Shown here one piece after another: positions 1 through 7,913 of a DNA stretch of 64,000 nt. The stretch lies in assembly GCF_965263005.1 (NCBI RefSeq), contig NZ_OZ253579.1:4092001-4156000 (forward strand), written 5' to 3'. The translations under genes were made by a program, and so were the position numbers. Within the stretch, counting starts at the first letter, position 1, and every line of letters starts with the position of its first letter. Under the pieces are notes generated by a model. It made no database searches and was not told where the DNA came from. It was given only the letters and a program-made list of their open reading frames with translations. The DNA is from Rariloculus sp965263005 (lineage in GTDB: Bacteria; Pseudomonadota; Gammaproteobacteria; Steroidobacterales; Rariloculaceae).

Positions 1-1
1 C

Positions 2-823
2 AGCAGCCTCGACCGCTACGGTCAAATCCTGCCGCCTGCGCCCGTCGAGCAGGGTGAGCGGCCGCTCAGACTCGCGAACGGCGAACCCAATATTTCAGGC
101 GACTGGGCCGCCGAGCAGCGCGTGATGACGGACCCGCGCGGTCAACTCGGCACGCTGGTGCCGCTGAGCCAGGCGAGCGAATTCGGCGTGGGCGGGGTAC
201 CCGAGGGTCAGCGGGCAATCCCCGGTGCACGCGGTACGCCGCAAGCGGAGCAGCGCAACCTGGGCGAACGCCCGAGCTTCGTGCAGCCGGAGCCGGATTT
301 TCTGACAGAAGCGGGTCGCGAAGCGCTCGCGGCGTCGCAGGACGAGGACCGCTACAGCCGTTCGTGCGTGTTTTCGAGCATCGTTTCGGAGTGGTCCGGC
401 GAACCGATCAATCGCGTCACCCAGCGCGTAGACACGATACTGCTACAGTACGGGCGCCTGGAGCTGGAGCGCACGATCTACATGGGCATGGCGGAGCACC
501 CGGCCGACATCGAGCCGAGCCGCACGGCTCATTCGATCGGCCGTTGGGAAGATGACGTGCTCATCGTGGACACGGTCGGATTCGCGTCCGGGATGTTCAG
601 GAGGCGCGCGCCGCACAGCGAGCAGCTCCACGTAATCGAGAGGTTCCGGTTCGATCCCGAGACAACGCAATTGAGACGCGAATACACGGCTGAGGACGCA
701 CTCTACTGGACTGAGCCCGTCACGGGCATGGACGCGCTGGACGTTGCGGAGCTGAACTATCAGCCAGAGCTTTGTGAGGATCGCACAATCGACGACGATG
801 CCGAACTCGGGCCGCGCCAATAG
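2..823 (+). CDS. Exported-family hypothetical protein, N-terminus cut off by window edge
   Basis: The frame is open to the first base, so the true start lies outside the window; the ATG at 122 is internal. I do not know its function. The diagnostic region is about nt 535-720: a GRWEDDVLIVDTVGF stretch, then a PHSEQLHVIERFRF stretch and a TEP motif. The same architecture (G-x-W-x-GD-x-L-x-V-x-T, later S-x-x-x-x-x-x-E, then an x-EP end) recurs in the exported proteins at 2240-3232, 3929-4729, 12328-14169 and 14166-14918, so this is one member of a locally expanded family. A signal peptide cannot be seen because the N-terminus is missing. A plus-strand peroxiredoxin follows after about 200 bases. 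Confidence 0.75.
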   Translation, partial: SSLDRYGQILPPAPVEQGERPLRLANGEPNISGDWAAEQRVMTDPRGQLGTLVPLSQASEFGVGGVPEGQRAIPGARGTPQAEQRNLGERPSFVQPEPDFLTEAGREALAASQDEDRYSRSCVFSSIVSEWSGEPINRVTQRVDTILLQYGRLELERTIYMGMAEHPADIEPSRTAHSIGRWEDDVLIVDTVGFASGMFRRRAPHSEQLHVIERFRFDPETTQLRREYTAEDALYWTEPVTGMDALDVAELNYQPELCEDRTIDDDAELGPRQ

Positions 824-1027
824 CGGCTTGCGATCATCGTGCGTCAAGGATCGGGAGCATAGCTCCAGCCGAACCGCCCTGCGCGAGGTAGCCTGGTCCG
901 ACGTGAATTCGTGCCCCGAAGGGACACAGGCGTGCGGTTGCCGGACTTGCGCGCGGGCGTCGTAACCTTCAGGATGCACACTGGCCATATGGCCGCTTGG
1001 ACCCACCACTAAACGATGGACGAAACC

Positions 1028-1597
1028 ATGAAAAAAATTCTATTCGGTGTCTTGGGCTCTGCAGCAATGATCTTGCCGGCTCTCGGTGCGCTCACCGCGG
1101 GCGACACGGCACCGCTCTTCGAAGCCAGAGCATCCCTGGCCGGAGAGGCCTTCGATTTCTCGCTGACCGGTGCGCTCGAACAAGGCCCCGTCGTGGTCTA
1201 TTTCTATCCTTCGGCCTTCACGCAAGGCTGCAATATCCAGGCGCACGAGTTCGCGGAGAATATGGAACAGTTCCAGGCAGCGGGCGCTAGCGTGATCGGC
1301 GTTTCGCTCGACAGCATCGAGCGGCTCAACGACTTTTCGGCCGATCCGAACTATTGCGCCGGCAAGCTTGCGGTCGCCTCCGACACGACGGGCGAGATCG
1401 CGAGATCGTATGACCTGAACGTTCGCGAAGGCCGCCCGGGCGCGACGGATACGCGTGGCGTCGAGATCGATCACGGCTTTGCCGAGCGCACGACCTTCAT
1501 CGTGACTGGCGACGGCGAGATCGCCGAGACGATTGGCGGCGTTTCCCCGATCGAAAACGTCCAGCAATCACTCGAAAGCGTGCAGCGCCTTCAGTAA
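1028..1597 (+). CDS. Exported peroxiredoxin (AhpC/TSA, BCP-like)
   Basis: Thiol peroxidase of the AhpC/TSA fold, 189 residues. The peroxidatic motif PSAFTQGC fits the family pattern P-x3-T-x2-C, placing the peroxidatic cysteine at residue 68; a second cysteine about 35 residues later (NYCAGK) could be the resolving one. The N-terminus (MKKILFGVLGSAAMILPALG) is a typical signal peptide, so the enzyme probably detoxifies peroxides in the periplasm. I chose the ATG at 1028 over the in-frame ATG at 1016 because GGA lies 7 bases upstream and the signal peptide then starts cleanly with MKK. It appears to be a single-gene unit, followed by a strong hairpin at 1641-1670. Confidence 0.85.
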   Translation: MKKILFGVLGSAAMILPALGALTAGDTAPLFEARASLAGEAFDFSLTGALEQGPVVVYFYPSAFTQGCNIQAHEFAENMEQFQAAGASVIGVSLDSIERLNDFSADPNYCAGKLAVASDTTGEIARSYDLNVREGRPGATDTRGVEIDHGFAERTTFIVTGDGEIAETIGGVSPIENVQQSLESVQRLQ

Positions 1598-1640
1598 GCC
1601 GGTCGTCGCTTCGCCTGCACCTGACTGACTGAACATCTCA

Positions 1641-1670
1641 CCGGAGCCCGGCGGCAACGCCGCGCTCCGG
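1641..1670. terminator. Strong GC hairpin between convergent genes
   Basis: A 30-base near-perfect inverted repeat: CCGGAGC pairs with GCTCCGG, and after one mismatched pair CGGCG pairs with CGCCG around a GCAA tetraloop. It lies between the plus-strand peroxiredoxin and the minus-strand DUF6152 gene, where a bidirectional terminator would be expected. There is no U-run, so intrinsic termination is only possible, not shown. Confidence 0.4.
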
Positions 1671-1681
1671 CGGGAGGTTCT

Positions 1682-1705
1682 GGCCTATGGCCTATGGCCT
1701 ATGGC
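1682..1705 (+). repeat. Heptanucleotide microsatellite, three copies
   Basis: Three perfect copies of GGCCTAT followed by a partial GGC. It lies downstream of the 1641-1670 hairpin and outside any supported gene. Such tracts change copy number by slippage; no function is evident. Confidence 0.7.
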
Positions 1706-1757
1706 AGGGAGTGCAGGCTACCCGCGCGGTTCTGCGCAGGCTGCCCGCCGGCCGGGC

Positions 1758-2228
1758 CTACTGGCTCGCGGCTGCGGTATTCGACGTGAAGCCTTGCTCG
1801 AGCCAGCCTTTCCAACGCTCGATATTTTCGTCGTTGCCGTTACATCCGCCGTCGCTCGGGTTGATGAACCTGCCGTCTCCCAGTTGGACCCATCCGAGGT
1901 GCCCGCCGTTGCGGCCGTCGACCATCGGGCAATACATGAAGGTCAGCGTGTCGCCGGGCTCGAATGTGCTGCCTGTGATACCGCGGTTGATCAGTGAAAC
2001 GGGACCCGAGCCTTCGAAGCTCCACAGGGTCTCGGTGCCGTCGTCATTCTCGATGTTGAGGTAAAGCCACGAATGCGGATTGTTGAACGCCCAGCGAACG
2101 ACCGTGCCGGTTTGCAGAAACTCCTTGGTCCGATCGAACTGGGTGAAGGAATGGTGCGCGTTGACTCCGGTCACCGTAAGGAGCCCGGCTGCAAGCGCAA
2201 CCGGCAGCGAGTTGTGCAGTCGTCTCAT
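1758..2228 (-). CDS. DUF6152-type exported small protein
   Basis: A 156-residue protein with a signal peptide (MRRLHNSLPVALAAGLLTVT...) followed by the hallmark AHHSFTQFDRTKE and FNNPHSWLYLNIE segments that I associate with DUF6152, a family of small exported proteins without a known reaction. A GAGGAG Shine-Dalgarno sits 6 bases before the ATG. Its start is 11 bases after the stop of the 2240-3232 gene, so the two form an operon. It carries a C-terminal extension of about 30 residues (Cys/Asn-rich, then WKGWLEQG) compared with the second copy at 4794-5189. Confidence 0.75.
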   Translation of the reverse strand: MRRLHNSLPVALAAGLLTVTGVNAHHSFTQFDRTKEFLQTGTVVRWAFNNPHSWLYLNIENDDGTETLWSFEGSGPVSLINRGITGSTFEPGDTLTFMYCPMVDGRNGGHLGWVQLGDGRFINPSDGGCNGNDENIERWKGWLEQGFTSNTAAASQ

Positions 2229-2239
2229 CGTGTTCTCCT

Positions 2240-3232
2240 CTACTCGATGGGCAGCGTTGTATTGTAAATCGGATCCCGCGACTGACCGGGCAACTCCGGG
2301 AACAGCGTAAAGCCCCGCGGGTCAACGAAGCCCTCTTCTCCAGGCAGACGGTACGTCGTCGAACCCTTTTCGTCCATGAGCGCATTGTTGGTCAGTTCGC
2401 ACTCCCAGTGAACGACGCGGTAGCCCGCACCCTCAAGGTCGCCGGCGCGCCGATACGCGTATACCGCGTTAACGGGCCTCTCGAACGCGAAGGAATCATA
2501 GAACGTGACCTGGACTTCGAGCCTTTCCGCTCCGTCGGGATAGGACTTGAGCTCCCAGACCTCCACCGACTCGAACTGGTTGCTCGTCATCGGCGCCCAG
2601 CGCGTATAGTCGGCCGGCAAGAGATCCACGGTGTGTGTGACGAGCTTGTCGCCGTCCCAGAACCCGATGATGTCGCCGTACCACGAGTGCGTGCCCATGA
2701 TGTTCTTGTGCTCCTGGCCGATATAGATCCGCCGTACCGAGCTTGCGAAATCGTTGATGAAGAACGACTGGTGCGGCAGGTTGATGAACTCGTGCGTGTA
2801 GGGCTCAAGCAGAATGCGCGGATAGCCCTGCGGTTCGCAATGCGTAAGGCGATCGTACTGGACCTCGCCGAGCTCGATCTGCTGACGCCAGCGCTCCTTG
2901 TAGGCGGCGTCGTATTCCGGTTTGAGTACACCTTCCCGGACCTGTCCCTCGAAGCGCGGCGCGTCGACGAAGCTCTGCATGGCCGTGTTGCCGGCCGTTT
3001 GCCATAGTCCGTCCCAGCGCGGCAAGGTCTCAAACGTATGCTGCGTGCCGCCGTTGGCCTGTTCGAGCAGGTAAGCGTAGTGGGCGGCCGAAGTCTCGAA
3101 CTCCATGGGCGGCGAAATCGTCTCGAGCGGCGGCCCGTAACCGGCTCCGAACTGCGCGCTCACAACCACCGGCACGGCGCCAAGAACCAACACACCCATG
3201 CCGAACCAAGTCCGGCTTCTGTTGGAAGTCAT
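2240..3232 (-). CDS. Exported protein of the DUF6152-associated family
   Basis: About 330 residues with an N-terminal signal peptide (MTSNRSRTWFGMGVLVLGA..., cleavage probably after VVSA). I do not recognise an enzyme. The middle region contains HCEPQGYPRILLEPYTHEF and the family signature GFWDGDKLVTHTVDLL, a diverged form of G-x-W-x-GD-x-L-x-V-x-T. The in-frame ATG at 3238 is possible, but GGAG is only 1 base from it and 7 bases from the ATG at 3232, which I therefore prefer. It is first in a two-gene minus-strand operon with the DUF6152 protein; the same pairing in the other order occurs at 5189-3929, suggesting a functional link. Confidence 0.7.
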   Translation of the reverse strand: MTSNRSRTWFGMGVLVLGAVPVVVSAQFGAGYGPPLETISPPMEFETSAAHYAYLLEQANGGTQHTFETLPRWDGLWQTAGNTAMQSFVDAPRFEGQVREGVLKPEYDAAYKERWRQQIELGEVQYDRLTHCEPQGYPRILLEPYTHEFINLPHQSFFINDFASSVRRIYIGQEHKNIMGTHSWYGDIIGFWDGDKLVTHTVDLLPADYTRWAPMTSNQFESVEVWELKSYPDGAERLEVQVTFYDSFAFERPVNAVYAYRRAGDLEGAGYRVVHWECELTNNALMDEKGSTTYRLPGEEGFVDPRGFTLFPELPGQSRDPIYNTTLPIE

Positions 3233-3806
3233 AAGCATTCTCCGTCGTTCTTTCGGCAGCGGCCCGTGTCCCGTCGCAGCGCGGCGCGGCGAATCAGACC
3301 GTATTGACGCGTGAAGGTTCCCCGATGGAACGCGAACGCCAGATCACGAGGATGCGCCCGTCTTCCAGGTCAATTGCGCTCCATAGTATGGAAGCGCGCG
3401 GATCGCGGTCAACACCGAGTGTCAGGCGCCTGGCTCAAGCCGTCGGAGAGGAGCAAAACTTAAGGCAAGAATCGGATGGAAATGGATGGAAACATGGCTG
3501 GCGCGAACTGCAACACGATCAAGGATCCCCTGAAGGCGCTCACGACGGCTGGTCATCTCGAGCGGCATGGCGCGGGGCGCGGCACGTGGTATGGGCCGGC
3601 GTAACTGGAAGATACCTTGCGAGCTTGGCCGCCCGCTGCAACCCGTCACGGCCGCCGAGGTGGAGGTGATGGTTCAGCATCGCCCCCCGATAGTGGGTAA
3701 GATATCGGCCCTGCCGCGCCTTCGGGGGCCGTATTTCCGCAAGTATTCCGTCTTGTTGGAAGCGCCCCCGTTCTGGTGCGCGGAAAATGCGCTCAAGACG
3801 CTGGTT
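3233..3806. other. Gene-poor intergenic stretch
   Basis: About 570 bases between the start of the minus-strand exported protein and the tRNA promoter. Open frames here have no convincing Shine-Dalgarno, no recognisable domain and arginine-rich shadow-like composition. It must hold the promoter of the minus-strand operon, but I could not identify a convincing -35/-10 pair. Confidence 0.5.
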
Positions 3807-3812
3807 TATAAT
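3807..3812 (+). promoter_or_regulatory. -10 box of the CAT tRNA promoter
   Basis: A perfect TATAAT hexamer whose predicted start point (about 3819) is some 6 bases upstream of the tRNA 5' end. The corresponding -35 position holds no good TTGACA match, so the upstream half of the promoter is weak or differently spaced. Confidence 0.6.
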
Positions 3813-3824
3813 CGGTTTTCGCGT

Positions 3825-3901
<77 letters not shown>

Positions 3902-3928
3902 CGAAGCGCGCCGACTCCCGCGCAAGGG

Positions 3929-4729
3929 CTACTCCGGGGAGTCCCGCAATCCTTCGGCGCACGCAAACTCGCGCAGTTCGTCGTTCGGGTATGTCGCCTT
4001 TCTGTAGGTCCGCACCCACTCCCACGGCTCGAGCAAGGCTACCGGGTCGTTCACCGTAATGCGGTCCTCGAGAACATCGGGGGCGATGAACCGGATGCGC
4101 TCGTGGACCGTCATCTGGTCGCTGTGCGGCGAGGAGCCGTCGATGTACGACTTCGTAGTCAACGCAACCGTATCGACAACGAGCGTGTCACCCTCCCAAT
4201 GACCGGTCGAATAACCGGCGTAGGTTGGATCGTTCAGGTTGCGCTCAGTGGGCTCGCGGCCGTCGAGGTAAACGCGTCGCAATGCATCCTGATGCTCGCT
4301 GAAGAACGTGATCCTGTCGTCGATCTGCATGATCTCCATGCCGTAGGCCATGCCCATCATCGCCGGCAGCCCCGGCGGCAGACAGTTGGCGATGTTGTCG
4401 TACTCGTACGATCCGCTCGTGCGCGACGCGGCGACAATGTCCCATTGCGCCATATATTCCGGCGTGAGCTTCGGCGCGTTCGGGCGACGACCCTCCGAAC
4501 CGTCACTTGTCGGCCCCGTACGCGTCGGCGCCGGCAACGGCCCGGACTGATTTTGCGGCGGAGGCGGGGCGGCATTGGGATTCCATGGATAATAAACGCC
4601 GGAGAAATCCGGACGCTCCGACGAGGCATCCGTCGACGGCGCCTGGGCGTCTGCGGGCCGTGCGAGGAGCACGCTGAGGCCCAGCACGGATAGGCTTAAT
4701 GCTATTCGACCTGCGGTTGTGTACATCAT
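3929..4729 (-). CDS. Exported protein of the DUF6152-associated family
   Basis: About 266 residues from the ATG at 4729, which has AGGG about 8 bases upstream and opens directly into a signal peptide (MMYTTAGRIALSLSVLGLSV...); the ATG at 4753 lacks a ribosome site. After a proline-rich linker with DFSGVYYPWNPN, the conserved core reads TGHWEGDTLVVDTVAL, then SPHSDQMTVHERIRF and NDPVALLEPW. This is the clearest example in the window of the family consensus. Function unknown; possibly a secreted beta-rich protein. It is second in an operon behind the DUF6152 gene at 4794-5189. Confidence 0.75.
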   Translation of the reverse strand: MMYTTAGRIALSLSVLGLSVLLARPADAQAPSTDASSERPDFSGVYYPWNPNAAPPPPQNQSGPLPAPTRTGPTSDGSEGRRPNAPKLTPEYMAQWDIVAASRTSGSYEYDNIANCLPPGLPAMMGMAYGMEIMQIDDRITFFSEHQDALRRVYLDGREPTERNLNDPTYAGYSTGHWEGDTLVVDTVALTTKSYIDGSSPHSDQMTVHERIRFIAPDVLEDRITVNDPVALLEPWEWVRTYRKATYPNDELREFACAEGLRDSPE

Positions 4730-4793
4730 CTTGAGCCCTTCGGCGGACATCATCGCCGCCGGCTTACCGAAAATATGCGAGCCATCGGAGAGA

Positions 4794-5189
4794 CTACTCT
4801 GCGCCGAAGAAATCGGGCCTGTTGCCGAGGATCACCCCGTCCGCTTTCGTCACGCGGGAAATGATGCCGACGGCGCTACCATCCTTGCTGGGGCTCGCGT
4901 GAACGGTGACGGTTTCGCCCGGCTGCAGGATGGTCGGGTGCCAGCCTGCCCTGCCGAGTATGCCGGGCGCGCGGCCTTCAACCGCCCATTCGCGTTCGTT
5001 GCCGTTCTCGTCTTCGACGGCGAGGATCAACCACGTGTGCGGATTGGACCAACGCCATTCCATTACGGTCCCGGTCAGCGTGATGATCTCGTCGACCTGG
5101 TATGCCGAATTGCTGTGATGCGATTGTGCCGGAAAGACCGGAACCGTGATCGCGGCCAAAGCCGCGAGGGCCGATAATCGTGTCTGCAT
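4794..5189 (-). CDS. DUF6152-type exported small protein
   Basis: 131 residues: signal peptide (MQTRLSALAALAAITVPVFP) and then QSHHSNSAYQVDEIITLTGT and the RWSNPHTWLILAVED segment, the HHS...G-T-V...W-x-NPH-x-W pattern I associate with DUF6152. The ATG at 5189 is preferred over 5198 because AGG is 8 bases upstream of it and too close to the other. It leads a two-gene operon with the 3929-4729 exported protein and is preceded by a good sigma-70 promoter. No reaction is known for the family. Confidence 0.78.
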   Translation of the reverse strand: MQTRLSALAALAAITVPVFPAQSHHSNSAYQVDEIITLTGTVMEWRWSNPHTWLILAVEDENGNEREWAVEGRAPGILGRAGWHPTILQPGETVTVHASPSKDGSAVGIISRVTKADGVILGNRPDFFGAE

Positions 5190-5238
5190 CCCATGCACCT
5201 AATTACTCGCGATTTGGATAATTCCCGTTAAGCCGCAG

Positions 5239-5267
5239 ATATAACTACAGGCCGACTGCGCAGTCAA
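5239..5267 (-). promoter_or_regulatory. Sigma-70 promoter of the DUF6152 operon
   Basis: On the minus strand TTGACT (5267-5262) and TTATAT (5244-5239) are separated by 17 bases, close to consensus. The predicted start gives a leader of roughly 40 bases before the ATG at 5189. Confidence 0.6.
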
Positions 5268-5373
5268 TCGCGGTTGCGGCGTTCGCGCCCGGACAGCGGC
5301 CGCCGGCCGCAATGGCGATTTTCGCTCAGGGCGCAGCGCCGGAGACCCTGACGCGGCTGACGGCTGACCGCAG

Positions 5374-6297
5374 TCAGGCGGGATACACGGGCGGCTGACC
5401 CGCGGGGCGATTCTTGTAGCGCTTGTGCGACCACAGGTATTGCCGGGGGTTCCGCCTGATCATTCGCTCGATAACCTCATTGATGATTCGCGCGTCGCGT
5501 TCAGCATCGCCGGTCGGAAAGTCCTCGAGCGGCGGCAGGATCCTGAGCTCGTATCCGCGCCCGCGCGGCTTGCGTCGAATGTAGTAAGGCACAACCGGGG
5601 CGCCGGAGATCTGCGCAATGCGGGCCGGCGCAGTCAGGGCCGTGGCGTCGACACCGAAGAAAGGAACGAAGATCGTATCCTTGCTACCGAAGTCGTGATC
5701 GGGCGCATACCACGTCGCATAGCCCTTCCTGAGCCCCTTGATCAGCGCGATCGGCTTGTGATGATCGACAGCGGCTCCGCCATAGTCTGAACGGTGGTAG
5801 CGCATGAACGCATCGAAAAGCGCGTTGTGCGCGCGTTTGTACATCACCTGGAACGGGACATGCTGACCGAGTGCCGGACCGCCGATCTCGAGACATGTGA
5901 AGTGAGCCGTGAGCAGAATCGCGCCCCTGCCCTGCTTGAGCGCCGCGCTCAGGTGCTCGAGGCCCTCGAACTCGCACATCGCCCTGATTCTTGCGTGCTC
6001 CCACCAGGCAAGCCCGAGCTCGAACGCCGCAACACCCAGGTTGCCAAAGCAGATCATTGTCAGTCGACGGATCTCCCGCGAGGACGCGTCGGGGAAAGCG
6101 ATCCGGAGGTTGATCTCGGCGACGCGCCGGCGACGCGGCGACATCAGATAGGCCAACAGGCCGAGAACCCATCCCAGCACGACGATAGCGGGCAACGGCA
6201 GCAGGGCGACCAGGCGCATCACGGCAATGATGGCCCACGTCAGCCAGTAGCGGGGCGCCAGCCAGTCGCTCGCTTCGACGGCCTTGATCAGCCTCAT
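5374..6297 (-). CDS. lpxL: Lipid A biosynthesis acyltransferase (LpxL/HtrB family)
   Basis: Inner-membrane late acyltransferase that transfers a secondary acyl chain onto lipid A. From the ATG at 6297 it is 307 residues, the usual length for the family; a 72-residue upstream extension in the same frame looks untranslated, since it would cover the promoter region of the divergent gene. An N-terminal hydrophobic segment (about 22-50) is followed by the H-x4-E catalytic motif, HFTCLE, at His132/Glu137 and by typical downstream family blocks (APDHDFGSKDTIFVPFFG, PRQYLWSHKRYK). LpxL, LpxM and LpxP cannot be separated from sequence reading alone. It is divergent from the LigM-like tandem. Confidence 0.85.
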   Translation of the reverse strand: MRLIKAVEASDWLAPRYWLTWAIIAVMRLVALLPLPAIVVLGWVLGLLAYLMSPRRRRVAEINLRIAFPDASSREIRRLTMICFGNLGVAAFELGLAWWEHARIRAMCEFEGLEHLSAALKQGRGAILLTAHFTCLEIGGPALGQHVPFQVMYKRAHNALFDAFMRYHRSDYGGAAVDHHKPIALIKGLRKGYATWYAPDHDFGSKDTIFVPFFGVDATALTAPARIAQISGAPVVPYYIRRKPRGRGYELRILPPLEDFPTGDAERDARIINEVIERMIRRNPRQYLWSHKRYKNRPAGQPPVYPA

Positions 6298-6359
6298 GGC
6301 GCCGACGGAGCCCGGTAGCCGGCGCTGCGCGCGACTCGGATCGAATTTGTCATCTGTAG

Positions 6360-6368
6360 TGTTAGAAT
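6360..6368 (+). promoter_or_regulatory. Extended -10 promoter for the LigM-like genes
   Basis: TGTTAGAAT has the TGn extension immediately before a TAGAAT hexamer, about 50 bases upstream of the first LigM-like start. No good -35 exists at the usual spacing, consistent with an extended -10 promoter or an activator-dependent one. Confidence 0.4.
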
Positions 6369-6425
6369 GCCGCGCTTTGGCACGGCCACAGGCTTCCATT
6401 AAATACCAAGGAGTTACCAGCGACC

Positions 6426-7820
6426 ATGAGCCGACAAAGCTTGGAGGATCTATTACAAACAGTCGATAGTCCAGTTGAACTGCTGCGAAACTCACAGATC
6501 GGGCCGTATGCATTTCCTGTCGTGCCCCCCGAATTCACGAACTGGAGAGACGAGCAACGTGCCTGGCAGGAGACCTCCGCGCTGTTCGACCAATCTCATC
6601 ATATGACCGATATGTACATCGAGGGCCCCGATGCACTCAAGCTGCTGTCGGATCTCGGCATCAACACGGTCAGGAATTTCGCTGTCGACAAGGCCAAGCA
6701 ATTCGTCGCGTGCAACTACGACGGCCATGTCATTGGCGACGCGATTCTGTTCTACCTCGCCGAGAACAGCTTCAATCTCGTCGGGCGCCCGCCCGCGCAC
6801 AACTGGGTTCAGTACCATTGTGAGACGGGAGGATATGACGCGTCGATCGAGCGCGACGAGCGGTCCGCGGCCCGGCAGGGACCGCCGGTCCGCAAGGCCT
6901 ACAGGTACCAGATCCAGGGCCCGCGGGCCCAGGACATCATGGAGAAACTGACAGGCGCGCCCGCCCCGGATATCAGGTTCTTCAACATGAATACGGTTTC
7001 GATCGCGGGCCGGGCTGTCCGCGCGCTGCGTCATGGCATGGTCGGCCAGCCTGGCTGGGAGCTGTTTGGCCCCTGGGACGACGGCGCCGCAGTCAAGTCC
7101 GCCATCGTCGAGGCCGGGCAGGAATTCGGCATTCGGCAAGTCGGCGCCAAGGCATACTCGACGAGCGCGCTCGAATCGGGCTGGATTCCATCCCCGCTGC
7201 CTGCCATCTACACGGGCGAGGCCGTGAAGGCGTACCGCCAATGGCTGCCGGCACAAAGCTACGAAGGGACGGCTTCGCTCGGCGGCAGCTTTCAGTCCGG
7301 CGACATCAGCGATTACTACCTGACTCCATACGACCTGGGCTACGGACCGATGGTCAGATTCGACCACGATTTCATCGGCCGCGAGGCCCTTGAGAATATC
7401 GCAGCAAACGCGCGGCGAAAAAAAGTGTCGCTGGCATGGCACGCCGAAGACGTGACGCGTGCGTTCGGATCGCTGTTCAGGGACAGCGACTGCGCGAAGT
7501 TCATCGACCTGCCGCTCTCGAACTATGCGACCCTGCCCTACGACAAGGTGCTCAGAGACGGCGCTGCTATGGGCCTGTCGACGTATACCGGTTACACGCA
7601 CAACGGCCGTACGATGCTGTCGTTGGCTATAGTCGAAGTCGAGCACAGCGAGCCGGGCACAGAAGTCACCGTCGTCTGGGGCGAGGCAGGCGGCGGATCG
7701 TCGAAACCGACGGTGGAACGCCATTCGCAGACCGAGATCCGGGCCATTGTCAGTCCCGTGCCCTACTCGCGCGTGGCGCGCGAAGAATACGCGGAGGGTT
7801 GGCGTACCGAGCGGCAGTAA
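6426..7820 (+). CDS. LigM/DesA-type folate-dependent O-demethylase, copy 1
   Basis: 464-residue aminomethyltransferase-fold (GcvT-like) protein. The opening block (SPVELLRNSQIGPYAFPVV) and DQSHHM near residue 55 match the LigM family from lignin-degrading sphingomonads, which moves the methyl group of vanillate or 3-O-methylgallate (DesA: syringate) to tetrahydrofolate. The His pair is at 58-59 and a family Tyr in the AYSTSALESGW block at 244; work on LigM points to a His near 60 and a Tyr near 247 as important (from memory). The SD-like AAGGAG is 12 bases from the ATG, an unusually long spacing shared with copy 2. It is the more diverged of the two tandem copies, so its substrate may be another methoxy-aromatic or a different methyl donor. 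Confidence 0.8.
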   Translation: MSRQSLEDLLQTVDSPVELLRNSQIGPYAFPVVPPEFTNWRDEQRAWQETSALFDQSHHMTDMYIEGPDALKLLSDLGINTVRNFAVDKAKQFVACNYDGHVIGDAILFYLAENSFNLVGRPPAHNWVQYHCETGGYDASIERDERSAARQGPPVRKAYRYQIQGPRAQDIMEKLTGAPAPDIRFFNMNTVSIAGRAVRALRHGMVGQPGWELFGPWDDGAAVKSAIVEAGQEFGIRQVGAKAYSTSALESGWIPSPLPAIYTGEAVKAYRQWLPAQSYEGTASLGGSFQSGDISDYYLTPYDLGYGPMVRFDHDFIGREALENIAANARRKKVSLAWHAEDVTRAFGSLFRDSDCAKFIDLPLSNYATLPYDKVLRDGAAMGLSTYTGYTHNGRTMLSLAIVEVEHSEPGTEVTVVWGEAGGGSSKPTVERHSQTEIRAIVSPVPYSRVAREEYAEGWRTERQ

Positions 7821-7913
7821 TCCGGCGACGAATCACAGGCATCGAGCCGGCGCAGCTCGCGCTGGCGGCGTTGCTTGTCAAATTTCATCAATACGAAGAG
7901 GTAACCGGCAGCC

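Noticed and set aside
3304..3669. 121-codon plus-strand frame in the 3.2-3.8 kb gap
   Set aside because: No ribosome site, no domain, arginine/serine-rich composition typical of non-coding frames.
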